Below are positions 1-9,218 of a stretch of 64,000 nt of DNA, in pieces (position 1 is the stretch's first letter; each line of letters opens with the position of its first letter). Below the pieces are notes generated by a model. That model ran no database searches and was not told the DNA's origin. It worked only from the letters and a program-made list of their open reading frames with translations. Source of the DNA: JBBQWZ01 sp038210135 (lineage in GTDB: Bacteria > Acidobacteriota > Terriglobia > Bryobacterales > Bryobacteraceae); the NCBI GenBank assembly GCA_038210135.1, contig JBBQWZ010000026.1, positions 25,726 to 89,725 of the forward strand, in the 5' to 3' direction. Made by a program: the position numbers and the translations under genes.

Positions 1-1079
1 TTGAGATCAGGGCGCTTGGCGATCGCCTGGGCGACCATCGCCTCTCGATCCATCGGCGCAAGTGTAGCGGGAGGCGCAACGGATTCCGTCAGAAAGATCG
101 GAAGATCGCGAACCTGTACGTCGCGGTCCGCGCCGATCTGACGGCGCAGCGCGTCTTCGGCCTGGGCCAGCGTGAAGCGGGATTGCGTCAACGAAATCTC
201 CGCATTCGCGTAGTTGGCCTGCGGTTGGAAAATATCGAGCGGCGAGCTGGCGCCGAGCTCCAGTTCGCGCTGAGCGCGCTTCAGGGCCTCATTCGCGAGC
301 TTCAAGCTCTCTTCCGAGACGCGCAGATTCTCGCGCGCGCCGATCACGCTCCAGTACGCGTTCTCGGTACCGGCAATCAGAGTGATCACGATGTCTTCGA
401 GCGAATATTGCGATTGGCGCAGTCGGCTGCGAGCGAGAGTGATCGGAAGCCTGGTCAGGAACGCGCCACGATTCCGGATGAGAGGCTGCGAAATATTGAC
501 GTTGAAGCGCGACGTAATCGTCGGATTGAACAACTGGAACGAATTGTTATTCGAGGTCTTCAAGCCGTTATAGGAAAGATTGATCTGCGTTCCGGTCTGG
601 AGGGTCTGGGCGTAGGTCAGCACCAACGGCTGCGTCAGCGTACTGAGGACGCTTGCTCCGGCAAGCGAATCGGACGTGGGAGTCCGCGAGCGGCTCGGCA
701 AGAAACTGGCCGTCGCGAACGGGTCGAACACCGAATAGGCGCGCAGAATCGCGTTCTTCGGAATCTCGACGAACAGCACCTGAATGCTGATGTCCGGATT
801 ATTCGCCATTGCCAGTTCGAGCGTGTTCCGCAAGCTCAATTCCAGCTTGCCGCTGACGACAAAATCACCGAGGCGAACGGGCGGCTGCAATTCCACGCGA
901 GGCGGAATCGGCGTGAAGCGTTTTTTGAGGTACGACGGCTTCGGGAAGAAGGGATCGTAATCGGCGGCGGGCGATACCGTCGCGGATGAGGCTAGAGACG
1001 ACTGAGGCACCGGCGCGGGAGACGCCGTTTGCGCGGCCGCCGCGCCTATCATGAACAGGGTAAATATGAAGGTTCGCAT
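1..1079 (-). CDS. TolC-family outer-membrane efflux protein (C-terminus beyond window edge)
   Basis: Reading the minus strand from an ATG at 1079 gives about 359 codons open to the window edge. It starts with a signal peptide (MRTFIFTLFMIGAAAAQ) followed by a proline/serine linker. The body has TolC features: a segment reading LRNTLELAMANNPDI, then long amphipathic helices such as LKLANEALKRAQRELELGAS and an ALRRQIG segment. Proteins of this family form trimeric outer-membrane channels that dock onto periplasmic adaptors. It is the last visible gene of the minus-strand export operon, 79 bases after the permease, so it is the likely exit duct for that pump. The C-terminus is missing only because the window ends. 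Family assignment is firm; substrate is unknown. Confidence 0.85.
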   Translation of the reverse strand, partial: MRTFIFTLFMIGAAAAQTASPAPVPQSSLASSATVSPAADYDPFFPKPSYLKKRFTPIPPRVELQPPVRLGDFVVSGKLELSLRNTLELAMANNPDISIQVLFVEIPKNAILRAYSVFDPFATASFLPSRSRTPTSDSLAGASVLSTLTQPLVLTYAQTLQTGTQINLSYNGLKTSNNNSFQLFNPTITSRFNVNISQPLIRNRGAFLTRLPITLARSRLRQSQYSLEDIVITLIAGTENAYWSVIGARENLRVSEESLKLANEALKRAQRELELGASSPLDIFQPQANYANAEISLTQSRFTLAQAEDALRRQIGADRDVQVRDLPIFLTESVAPPATLAPMDREAMVAQAIAKRPDL

Positions 1080-1158
1080 CAAATCAGACACTCGATCAAT
1101 CAATTTTGTGGCCGCGATTTCCGCTGCGCGCCTGAGACTTTAGGAGAGCCTCGCGGGA

Positions 1159-2418
1159 TTACTCGTACCGGATCGCCTCGATGGGATCCAGTTTTGCGGC
1201 CTGCATCGCCGGATAAATTCCAAACAACAAACCGATTCCAACGGATACGCCGAAGGCGACCGCGATGCTGGTAAAAGTGACCACAGTAGACCAACCCGCC
1301 GCCGCCGCAATAATTCGCGCGAGCGTAAAGCCGAAGGCAATTCCGATGAGCCCGCCCACAATCGAGATGAGCACGGCTTCCGTCAGAAACTGGCGGATAA
1401 TGTCAGACTGGCGGGCTCCAATGGCGCGCCGGATTCCGATTTCACGAGTGCGCTCGAGCACCGTTGCCAGCATGATGTTCATGATGCCGATGCCGCCGAC
1501 AAGCAGCGAAATACCCGCGATACAAATCATGACTACGGTGAAAGTGAAGTTGGTGCGGCGCTTCTGTTCGAGAAGTCCGGCCGGTACGACGACGTTGAAG
1601 TCGCCCGCGTCTTTGTGCGTCGTGGCGAGAATCGCATTCACGACTCCGGCGGTTTCGACCGAATCCGTGCCGCCGGCGACCTTGATGTAGATGCCGTCGA
1701 TCTCGTCTTTCAGGTAGCTGTTCGAATCTTCAAAGCGGCGCATCACGGTATTCAGCGGCGCGATCACCATGTTGTTCCGGTCGGTGACCTCGAGGCCTTC
1801 GACGTCTGAATCCGCGGTGGCTTGCTGGGCGAGTACGCCGACCACTTGCAGCCACGTGTCATTCACTTTGACGAATTTCCCGACGGCCGGCTCGAAGCCA
1901 AGTAGATTGACCTTGGCGGCTTCGCCGAGCACGCAGATGGGCGCGGAACGGTCGTTGTCTTCCGCGCTAAAGAAGCGCCCTTCGACCATGCGCAGACTAT
2001 TGATCGTGAGGAATTGCGGCTCGACGCCGATCAGTAGCGGAGATTCCGTACTGGGCTTGGGAAGCACTTTCAGCGGCTTAAATCGCTTGCGCGGAGTGGA
2101 GGCTTCAATTCCCTGCACGTTCTCCGCAATGGCGCGGTAGTCGCGGAAAGAGAGGCCGGGGGAAACCGCGCGACGCTCCTGCAATTCGTTGCGATCGACC
2201 GCTTCCTTCGCTTCAATGATGATATTGTTGACGCCGAGAAGATCGATGTAGCTCATCATCTCTTTCTGCGCGCCGGCTGTGATCGCGAGCATTGCGACGA
2301 CCGCTCCGACGCCGAAGATCATGCCGAGCATAGTGAGCAGGCTTCGCAGCTTGTGGACCAGCAGGCTCGAAAGCCCCATGTACAATTCGGGCAGTAGGCC
2401 GGAGAAGAAATTGCTCAT
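1159..2418 (-). CDS. MacB/FtsX-type ABC transporter permease
   Basis: About 419 residues. The N-terminus has one membrane helix after LLVHKLRSLLTMLGMIFGVG, followed by a large periplasmic MacB-core domain. A C-terminal FtsX region has three more helices and the conserved stretch ERTREIGIRRAIGAR. There is no nucleotide-binding domain, so it needs a separate ATPase, and none is in view. The ATG at 2418 is preferred: it lies directly after the stop of the upstream adaptor and has GGGAGG about 11 bases upstream. An in-frame start at 2442 would overlap the adaptor. With the adaptors and TolC protein around it, it probably forms a tripartite export pump, as MacAB-TolC does for peptides or macrolides. 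The substrate is not indicated by the sequence. Confidence 0.85.
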   Translation of the reverse strand: MSNFFSGLLPELYMGLSSLLVHKLRSLLTMLGMIFGVGAVVAMLAITAGAQKEMMSYIDLLGVNNIIIEAKEAVDRNELQERRAVSPGLSFRDYRAIAENVQGIEASTPRKRFKPLKVLPKPSTESPLLIGVEPQFLTINSLRMVEGRFFSAEDNDRSAPICVLGEAAKVNLLGFEPAVGKFVKVNDTWLQVVGVLAQQATADSDVEGLEVTDRNNMVIAPLNTVMRRFEDSNSYLKDEIDGIYIKVAGGTDSVETAGVVNAILATTHKDAGDFNVVVPAGLLEQKRRTNFTFTVVMICIAGISLLVGGIGIMNIMLATVLERTREIGIRRAIGARQSDIIRQFLTEAVLISIVGGLIGIAFGFTLARIIAAAAGWSTVVTFTSIAVAFGVSVGIGLLFGIYPAMQAAKLDPIEAIRYE

Positions 2419-2419
2419 G

Positions 2420-4261
2420 TTACTTCGCGCCTCCCTGGCCAAGCGCGCCCATGGGACCGTTCTTGTCCTTCTTTTCTTTCTTGTCTTTCTTCGTACCGGT
2501 TGGATCGGAGAGCGCGACGATTTCGCCGGCGGTGACGCCGCTCGAAATCACCATCGTCGATTCGCTGCGCTTCAGCGGTTTGATGAAGCGAGGCTCAAAC
2601 GCGGAGCCCTTTTTGACATACACAACGGGCTTGCCGTCCTTCTCGAAGATCGCTTGCATCGGGAGCGATAAGGCATTCTTCATTTCGTCCACAATGATTT
2701 CGACGTCGGCTAACAGCCCGGGGCGAAGCAGCACGTCGAGTTGCGAATCCTCTTCGGGAGGAGGCGGCAGTTTCGCCGCAGCCAGTTCCTTCTCCGTGAA
2801 TTGCGATCCGCCACCGCCAAAGCCCATTGGCATACCGCCGCCGCTAAATGGCATGCGTCCCGGTCCTGCGCCGCCCGGCCCCATGTCCGGCATTTTGATT
2901 CCCTGTTTCTTCAGATCGTCGCGGACCTTGGTCATCAGTTGCTTCTGCTCATCCGGCGAAAGATCCTGCATTTTCTTTCCAGCCAGCGCCTTCTGCATCG
3001 CGTCGCGAATCTTCTTCTGCTCGTCGCTCGGCGGAGGCGCTGACCCACCCGGCCCAGGCATCTGCATCATCGTCGGCGGACCCCCAGCCTGCGGACCACC
3101 GCCTTGCGGGCCTCCACCCGGCATGCCGCCAGGACCACCCGGCATCCCGCCCGGCATTGCACCAACCATGCTGGACGAGGATTGCGCGATCGGTTTGTGG
3201 CGATTGGTTTCGGCGGTGGCGAGTATCTTCTGGATCTGGTCGGGCTTCGCGCCGAGCGCCGTCAGCATTTCTCTCATGTCTACCGAGAAAACCACGTCGA
3301 ATTTTTTTGCCGGATCGAACGACATCGCGTTCGAACTGGCTGTCCCGCTCATCGTCTTAATCGTTCCGTGCAGCGTCTTTTCGGCGATGGCGTCCATACG
3401 CATGATCACCGGCTGGCCTTCGCGAAGATTCGCGCGGTCGAGTTCTCCGACGCGGGCGATGACTTCGACTTCCGAAAGATCAAGGACGTCGGCGACCGGA
3501 ATTCCGGGCTGCACCTGATCGCCTTCGCGGATGTCGGGCACCTGCATGCCGGCGAACATAAAATTGCCGCGATTCTGCTTAATCGCAACCAGGCCTGAGA
3601 TGGGCGAAAGCAGCTTCACTTGCATCAGGCGGGCTTTCTCTCGCTGTAGTTCGACGAGGCCCTTGTTCTTTCTTTCGCGAAGGACGGCGATTTCGGCTTG
3701 CGCCTGTTCAATGCGGCTCTGCACGTCGTTTTCGAGTTGCTTCAGCCGCCGCTTGGCTTCTTCCAGATTGAGTTCGTTCTTTTTCTGGTCGATCACCGCC
3801 AGCAGTTCGTTGCGCTTTACTTCGAGTTCGGCGCGTCGGACGGAGTAGCGCGCGTTCAACAGATCGACCTGATCCTGATTCTGGCGGATGGCGAGATCGG
3901 CTTGCGACTTCTTGATCTGCTCGTCAATCTGATCGAGCTCAAGCTGCTTCTCCTCGAGGCGCGACTGGACTTCGGAATCGTCGAACTCGACGACCAAATC
4001 CTTTTCGCGGGCGAAGCCGCCGAGCGGCGCGAGCCGCGTGACCTGGACCGTTCCAAACAGATTGGGCGCTGTCAGCGTCACGCTGCGGACGGCGCGAAGC
4101 TCCCCGCGCGCGTAACTCTTCACCACCACATCGCCCTGGCGGACTTTGGTGGTGGCAATGCCTTCCTGCCGGGTCTGCAGGCCCTGCATGGCGCGATAAG
4201 CGCCATACGCCGCACCGGCAATGACGGCCACGATGATCAATCGGAGGAGATGCTTTTTCAT
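2420..4261 (-). CDS. HlyD-family periplasmic adaptor with a Met/Gly/Pro-rich insert
   Basis: 613 residues. An N-terminal membrane anchor (LLRLIIVAVIAGAAYGAYRA) is followed by a lipoyl/barrel-sandwich region, a long coiled coil (about residues 80-200, rich in E, K, Q and L) and a beta-barrel domain (LLSPISGLVAIKQNRGN). At about residues 370-500 there is an unusual insert of Met, Gly and Pro repeats (MPGG, GGGP) that also holds a charged helical piece (KKIRDAMQKALAGKKMQDL). The protein ends in a Lys-rich tail. Adaptors of this family link an inner-membrane permease to TolC. It is the third of three consecutive adaptors and ends next to the permease start. The insert is not part of the standard fold; metal binding by its methionines is possible but untested. 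Confidence 0.85.
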   Translation of the reverse strand: MKKHLLRLIIVAVIAGAAYGAYRAMQGLQTRQEGIATTKVRQGDVVVKSYARGELRAVRSVTLTAPNLFGTVQVTRLAPLGGFAREKDLVVEFDDSEVQSRLEEKQLELDQIDEQIKKSQADLAIRQNQDQVDLLNARYSVRRAELEVKRNELLAVIDQKKNELNLEEAKRRLKQLENDVQSRIEQAQAEIAVLRERKNKGLVELQREKARLMQVKLLSPISGLVAIKQNRGNFMFAGMQVPDIREGDQVQPGIPVADVLDLSEVEVIARVGELDRANLREGQPVIMRMDAIAEKTLHGTIKTMSGTASSNAMSFDPAKKFDVVFSVDMREMLTALGAKPDQIQKILATAETNRHKPIAQSSSSMVGAMPGGMPGGPGGMPGGGPQGGGPQAGGPPTMMQMPGPGGSAPPPSDEQKKIRDAMQKALAGKKMQDLSPDEQKQLMTKVRDDLKKQGIKMPDMGPGGAGPGRMPFSGGGMPMGFGGGGSQFTEKELAAAKLPPPPEEDSQLDVLLRPGLLADVEIIVDEMKNALSLPMQAIFEKDGKPVVYVKKGSAFEPRFIKPLKRSESTMVISSGVTAGEIVALSDPTGTKKDKKEKKDKNGPMGALGQGGAK

Positions 4262-4285
4262 GCGTTGTTCGTGTGGCTGGAAGCG

Positions 4286-5590
4286 CTACAGCTTCTTCGC
4301 CTTCTTGGCGGCTTCCGCCGGACTTTCGAGCGCGACCATCTCGCCGACTTCGAGGCCTTTCAGCACGATGATGTCGGAGTCGTTGCGCTTTCCCACTTCA
4401 ATGTTGCGGACGACGAAGTTTTCGCCTTTTTGCACCCACACCGCCGGCTTGCCGTTCTGCGAGAAACTGGCACGCGCGGGAATGAGAATTTGATTGGGCC
4501 TGTTCTCGATCACGATTTCGGCCGTTGCACTCATACCGGGGCGCAAACGCGGATCAGTCTGCTGCAAGGTCGCGCGAGCCGGAAACGATTTATCGCTCTG
4601 AAAGGGACCACGCTGCAGGACCGAAGCAATCGGGCTGATCCAGTCCAGTTCCGCAGGCAGTTCGCGGTCGGGTACCGCGTCCACGCGAACGCGGGCTTTC
4701 TGGCTCAACTGCAGCCGGCCACGATCCACCTCATCCAATTTCAGTTCGATGCGCAGTGAAGAGAGATCGGGGATCTCCGCGATTCCAGCTCCCGAGGAAA
4801 CGCGATCGCCTTCCTTGTAAGGCGGCGGTGAAGTGCCGAACGAACCGGATGCGCGCGCGTTCGGAACGATATTCACGACGCCATCGATCGGCGCGAAAAT
4901 TTTCATTTTCGATAGGTAGCCGCGGGCGCGCTCCATGTCGCGAATGGTCTTTTCCTTCTTCTGCAGCAAGCGCTCCATGTCGGATTGCTGGGTCACTTTG
5001 TGACTGGTGATGGTGGTCTTCACCTGGCCCAGGTCGCCTTCGGAAATTCCGACGTCGATGCGATTTTTCGCGCCTTCGATCTCGCTGACGACTTCCGCCT
5101 TGCTGGCGTCGAGCTTCGAGCGTTCGACGTTATACTGCGCGGTCATCAGGCCCATGCCATCCTGCTCGTCGGTGATGCGGTGGGTGGCTTTTGTTTGCAC
5201 GATCTCGCTATCGACCGTGCGAACGCTGGTATTCTTTTCGAGGAAGGTTTGTTCCTGACTGGCGGCGTCGAATTCCACCACCAGGTCCCCTTTGTGAATG
5301 GGACGACCGGATTCGGCCAGCCTCACGATACGCAGTTCGGGAACTTGCGGCGCGTTTAAAAGGGCGCTCTTCACGCTCCGGATTTCGCCGCGGGTGCGCA
5401 CGCTGATAATGAAATCGCCGCGCCGGACCTTCGCAACGGGCACTTCGACTTTGGTCGTCTGGCCGGTATACCGGTAGGCGGCGTATCCTCCACCACCCGC
5501 CAAAAGCAGAAACACGCTCCAGTTGATGGCGCGCTTGCGGCCGGCGTTCTTTTGGCCGATTCTGACCTTGGGTTTGATATCTTTCGACAT
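4286..5590 (-). CDS. HlyD/RND-type periplasmic adaptor, second of three
   Basis: About 434 residues from the ATG at 5590 (MSKDIKPKVRIGQKNAGRKR), chosen because GGAAGG lies six bases upstream and the start falls just after the preceding gene. An in-frame start at 5752 would overlap that gene by about 120 bases. A membrane anchor follows the basic N-terminus (INWSVFLLLAGGGGYAAYRY). Then come a lipoyl half-motif, a coiled coil and a barrel domain (KIFAPIDGVVNIVPNARASG, RPGMSATAEIVIENRPNQIL). These are the marks of membrane-fusion proteins of ABC and RND pumps. The gap to the next adaptor gene is only 24 bases, so the genes are very likely co-transcribed. Compared with its downstream partner it lacks any low-complexity insert. 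Confidence 0.85.
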   Translation of the reverse strand: MSKDIKPKVRIGQKNAGRKRAINWSVFLLLAGGGGYAAYRYTGQTTKVEVPVAKVRRGDFIISVRTRGEIRSVKSALLNAPQVPELRIVRLAESGRPIHKGDLVVEFDAASQEQTFLEKNTSVRTVDSEIVQTKATHRITDEQDGMGLMTAQYNVERSKLDASKAEVVSEIEGAKNRIDVGISEGDLGQVKTTITSHKVTQQSDMERLLQKKEKTIRDMERARGYLSKMKIFAPIDGVVNIVPNARASGSFGTSPPPYKEGDRVSSGAGIAEIPDLSSLRIELKLDEVDRGRLQLSQKARVRVDAVPDRELPAELDWISPIASVLQRGPFQSDKSFPARATLQQTDPRLRPGMSATAEIVIENRPNQILIPARASFSQNGKPAVWVQKGENFVVRNIEVGKRNDSDIIVLKGLEVGEMVALESPAEAAKKAKKL

Positions 5591-5631
5591 GTCTTGCCTT
5601 CCAACTGCGACTGCTTGAGACTGCGGGGAAC

Positions 5632-7245
5632 TTAGGTTGCGGACGGGGACGGTGGCGGATCCAGTGCGACCACTTCGCCGGGTTTCAAGCCCTGGCGGAT
5701 GGCGACGGTGAGATTGCTGGCGGTGCCAAGCTCCACTTCGCGGCGCGTCCATCCGGCGGGCTGCTGCACATACACATACGGACGTCCGCCCGGCTCATCG
5801 CGATAAATGGCCCCAAGGGGCACGGCCACCGCGTTCTCTTCTTTTGAAACGAGAATCTCCGCGCTCACGGAAAGATCGGGAATCACCCGCCCCTCCAACT
5901 GCTCGATCTTGATCCGCACGGGCAGTTCTTTGACGAAGCTAGCGCGCGCGCCGCCGCCCTTGGCGAGGCTGCCGATCGAAATCACCCGGCCCGGCAGTTC
6001 GAGATTCGGATAGGCATCCACGCGAATACGCGCGCGCGCCCCGATCCGCATTTTCTCGGCGTCCACCTGATTGACGGTCGCGTTCACGATCATCGACCGT
6101 GTATCCACGATCTGCATGAAAAATTGCCCCGGCCACAGCTGATCGCCCTGCTGGATGGGTGTGAATTCGGATCCGCGGAACATCTGCTGCACCACCACAA
6201 GGCCCTGAATTGGCGCCTTGACGATCATGCGGTTGGCATTCGCTTCGGTGCGGCGGAGTTCGATCTTGCCTTGTTCGAGTTCGATTTGCGCGCCTTTCAT
6301 CTGCGCCTGCTGGCCGGATTCGTAGAGCTTCAACTGTGCCTGCACGGTCTTGTAATTGGCGTCGGCGGATTCGAAGGCGAGCTTCATCCGCTCGGAATCA
6401 ATGGCGGAAAGAACGGGAATCGTTTTGAGATCGAGCCGCGCTTTCTCAACCTGCGCTCTGGCCTTTTCGATCTCCTGCAGTTTGGCCTTCTTGCCGACTT
6501 CGAGCTCCGCGAGAAGATTCCGGTAGCTGGCTTCGGTTTGCGCGACCGACGCTTTGTAGTCGTCCACGCGGCTCAGCATATTGACGCGGTCGAACTCGGC
6601 AACTACCTCGTCCTTCTTGACCATGGAGCCGGACTTATTGATGCTCAGAAGCGACAAAGAGAATTCGCCGCCGAAGCCGCCCGCGCCCATTTGCGCATTG
6701 GCAAGGGTGCCGGACGTGGTTCCAAGTCCCTCGGATCCGGTGGCCGACGAAGTACCCCCCGCCGACTTGGACGAGGTGCCCGACGCGGTCGTTCCCGTGC
6801 TCCGGCCGGTGGCGGCAACCAGTGCCGACGATTTGGTCCCGGCCGCGTTGGTCTGCCCGGAATTGGATGTGACCGCGAGCCCGGTATTGACACCGCTCGA
6901 GAAGGTAGATCCGGCTCGGCCATACTGTCCGCTGCGGCTGCCACGGAGTTGCGGGCTGGTCAGCGAAATGTAATTCTCCGCGGCCGTAACGCCGGTCAGC
7001 CGGATGCTGGTTTCGATGGGCGTCGTCGAGACTTGGTGGGTCCGAATTCCGGCCTGAGACGCCTTGGCTTCCGTCTGTTGCGTGGATTGTGAGCGCCAGT
7101 ACCACAGGCCGGCCGCTCCGGCGATCAGCAATAGCAAGACCCAGATCCAGCCCCGGCTACGCGGCTTTTCCGGACGCGACGGCACAGCAGACGGACCGCG
7201 CGGCGCCTCCTGTTGATGCTGCGGACTAACCGGTACGCTGCTCAT
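5632..7245 (-). CDS. HlyD-family periplasmic adaptor with Ser/Thr/Gly-rich insert, first gene of the operon
   Basis: 537 residues. A proline-rich cytoplasmic N-terminus is followed by one membrane helix (GWIWVLLLLIAGAAGLWYW). The barrel-sandwich half starts at about residue 80 (THQVSTTPIETSIRLTGVTA). Between roughly residues 105 and 190 lies a low-complexity stretch of Ser, Thr, Gly and Ala that interrupts the usual adaptor fold. Coiled coil and barrel follow (VKAPIQGLVVVQQMFRGSEF). The C-terminus carries the typical EVVALDPPP end. It opens the export operon, about 180 bases beyond the rho stop. Three adaptors for one permease is odd; they may form a mixed hexamer or serve permeases coded elsewhere. 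Family assignment is good, role inferred. Confidence 0.8.
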   Translation of the reverse strand: MSSVPVSPQHQQEAPRGPSAVPSRPEKPRSRGWIWVLLLLIAGAAGLWYWRSQSTQQTEAKASQAGIRTHQVSTTPIETSIRLTGVTAAENYISLTSPQLRGSRSGQYGRAGSTFSSGVNTGLAVTSNSGQTNAAGTKSSALVAATGRSTGTTASGTSSKSAGGTSSATGSEGLGTTSGTLANAQMGAGGFGGEFSLSLLSINKSGSMVKKDEVVAEFDRVNMLSRVDDYKASVAQTEASYRNLLAELEVGKKAKLQEIEKARAQVEKARLDLKTIPVLSAIDSERMKLAFESADANYKTVQAQLKLYESGQQAQMKGAQIELEQGKIELRRTEANANRMIVKAPIQGLVVVQQMFRGSEFTPIQQGDQLWPGQFFMQIVDTRSMIVNATVNQVDAEKMRIGARARIRVDAYPNLELPGRVISIGSLAKGGGARASFVKELPVRIKIEQLEGRVIPDLSVSAEILVSKEENAVAVPLGAIYRDEPGGRPYVYVQQPAGWTRREVELGTASNLTVAIRQGLKPGEVVALDPPPSPSAT

Positions 7246-7345
7246 ACAATGTTCAAAGCTAACATGGATTTGAAGCTTCTCATCCGACAGTTCATTACAA
7301 TCAGTGACTTGAATAAGCCTGTGCCGTCACACACTCCGACGCTTA

Positions 7346-7396
7346 CGTCAGTATGACGTTCTGACGAAGCAATCCGACCGAAGGTTATTCGGCCGG
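7346..7396 (-). terminator. Two hairpins between rho and the export operon
   Basis: A near-perfect stem (7374-7396, 9 pairs, loop about 5) lies about 30 bases after the rho stop, and a second palindrome (CGTCAG...CTGACG) sits at 7346-7366. Neither is followed by a clear T-run on the minus strand, so they would act as a weak or factor-dependent stop. The remaining spacer must also contain the promoter of the efflux operon, which I could not fix. Confidence 0.3.
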
Positions 7397-7427
7397 AAGC
7401 GGTTTTTGGTAACTTTCCAGTCCCGGA

Positions 7428-9218
7428 TCAGCCGCTCATCGACGAGAGGAATTGCTGATTGCTCTGCGTCTTGTTGAGCTTGTCGAGCAGCAATTCCATG
7501 CTCTCGACCGGACTCGCCTGGCTGAGCACTTTGCGCAGCACCCACACGCGATTGAGTTCTTCGCGCGGCAGCAGCAATTCGTCCTTACGGGTTCCGGAAC
7601 GAGTAATGTCGATGGCCGGGAATACGCGCTTGTCCATCAGCTTGCGGTCGAGATGGATTTCCATGTTGCCGGTACCCTTGAATTCTTCAAAGATGACGTC
7701 GTCCATGCGGCTGCCGGTATCGATCAGCGCGGAGGCGACGATGGTCAGCGAACCGCCCTCTTCGATGTTGCGGGCCGCGCCGAAGAAGCGCTTGGGGCGC
7801 TGCAACGCATTCGAATCGACACCGCCTGAGAGCACTTTGCCCGAAGGCGGAACCACCGTGTTGTAGGCACGCGCCAGACGCGTGATGGAGTCAAGCAGAA
7901 TGACGACGTCGCGTTTGTGCTCGACCAGGCGCTTGGCTTTTTCGATCACCATTTCGGCCACCTGCACGTGGCGGGAAGCGGGCTCGTCGAAGGTGGAGCT
8001 AATGACTTCGCCCTTCACCGAACGCTGCATGTCGGTGACTTCTTCCGGACGTTCGTCGATCAGCAGGACGATCAAAGAAACTTCCGGGTGGTTGGCGGTG
8101 ACGGAATTCGCGATGTTCTGGAGCAGCATCGTCTTACCGGTTCGAGGAGCCGCGACGATCAGGCCGCGCTGCCCTTTCCCGATCGGCGTCAGCATGTCCA
8201 TCACGCGGCCGGAGTAATTGTCCTTCGTCGTCTCCATCTTCAGGCGTTCCTGCGGATAGAGCGGCGTGAGATTGTCGAAGAAAATCTTATTGCGCGATTC
8301 TTCTGGCGGTTCAAAGTTGATCGCGTCCACTTTGATCAGCGCGAAATAGCGTTCGCCTTCTTTAGGCGGCCGAATCTGACCGCTGACCGTGTCGCCGGTC
8401 CGCAGATCGAAGCGGCGGATCTGGGACGGCGAAACATACACGTCGTCCGGCCCGGGAAGGTAGTTGTATTCCGGCGCGCGCAGGAAGCCGAAACCGTCCG
8501 GCAGGCACTCGAGAACGCCCTCAGAGAAGATCAAGCCGCTCTTTTCGGCCTGGATTTGCAGGATTTTGAAAATCAGTTCCTGCTTGCGCAGTCCGGCAAA
8601 GCCTTGGACGCCGAAATCCTTCGCAACCGTGTTGAGCTTCTGAATGCTCATGTCCTTCAACTCGACGAGATCGAGCGTGGACTGGCCGTTTTTGTTCAAT
8701 GCGCGCTTGCGGGCACCGGGATCGAGGCTATCGACGAGGCTGGCCGGGGGAGCCACAATCAGCGATTCCGCGGCGGAATCGGGAGGAGGAGCCCCGGGCG
8801 GAGCGGCAGCCGGAGGATTCGCCGCAACGGGCGCAACGGCGGCCATCGAAGCATCCAGGGGAGAGCCAGCAGGGGGGAAGGCAACAGCGGCCGGTGGTGC
8901 CGCGGCAGCCGGTGGTGCGGCCGGCTTCTCCGCCGGAACGCTCGCCGGTGCGGCGGCTTTCTCGGCGGATTTGGCAGCCGGCTTCTCCGCCGATTTATCG
9001 GAGGCTGGTTCCTTCGCCTTGTTCGCGGGCCGTGGAGCCCGTTCGGGTTTGTGATCCGGCGCCTTGGCTTCATGCGCTTTTTCGGCCTTCGCTTCGTCGT
9101 GCTTTGCGTCGGCGGCTTTGTCCGGTTGCGCGTCCGGCGTTTTCGCCGTTACTGAATCTTGATTTTCCAAATCGCTTGCCAAAGTTCCCTCACTCCCCGG
9201 CCTGTGGTGGCCGAGCAC
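7428..9218 (-). CDS. rho: Transcription termination factor Rho with long disordered N-terminus
   Basis: 596 residues from a GTG at 9218. From about residue 180 it is a normal Rho: the N-terminal helix bundle (LDLVELKDMSIQKLNTVAK), the cold-shock RNA-binding domain, Walker A in IVAAPRTGKTMLLQ, Walker B in IVLLIDERPEEVTDM, and the Q- and R-loop regions. The first ~178 residues are low complexity, made of Ala, Pro, Lys and Glu, and expected to be disordered. Rho is a hexameric RNA helicase that ends transcription. The start is uncertain: the GTG overlaps engB by 70 bases, while a TTG at 9182 with GAGGGA just upstream would remove 12 residues. Either start keeps the disordered tail. Confidence 0.93.
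   Translation of the reverse strand: MLGHHRPGSEGTLASDLENQDSVTAKTPDAQPDKAADAKHDEAKAEKAHEAKAPDHKPERAPRPANKAKEPASDKSAEKPAAKSAEKAAAPASVPAEKPAAPPAAAAPPAAVAFPPAGSPLDASMAAVAPVAANPPAAAPPGAPPPDSAAESLIVAPPASLVDSLDPGARKRALNKNGQSTLDLVELKDMSIQKLNTVAKDFGVQGFAGLRKQELIFKILQIQAEKSGLIFSEGVLECLPDGFGFLRAPEYNYLPGPDDVYVSPSQIRRFDLRTGDTVSGQIRPPKEGERYFALIKVDAINFEPPEESRNKIFFDNLTPLYPQERLKMETTKDNYSGRVMDMLTPIGKGQRGLIVAAPRTGKTMLLQNIANSVTANHPEVSLIVLLIDERPEEVTDMQRSVKGEVISSTFDEPASRHVQVAEMVIEKAKRLVEHKRDVVILLDSITRLARAYNTVVPPSGKVLSGGVDSNALQRPKRFFGAARNIEEGGSLTIVASALIDTGSRMDDVIFEEFKGTGNMEIHLDRKLMDKRVFPAIDITRSGTRKDELLLPREELNRVWVLRKVLSQASPVESMELLLDKLNKTQSNQQFLSSMSG

Noticed and set aside
5000..7092. Several long plus-strand frames in the export operon
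   Set aside because: They are mirror frames of the adaptor genes with arginine- and glycine-rich, non-conserved translations.
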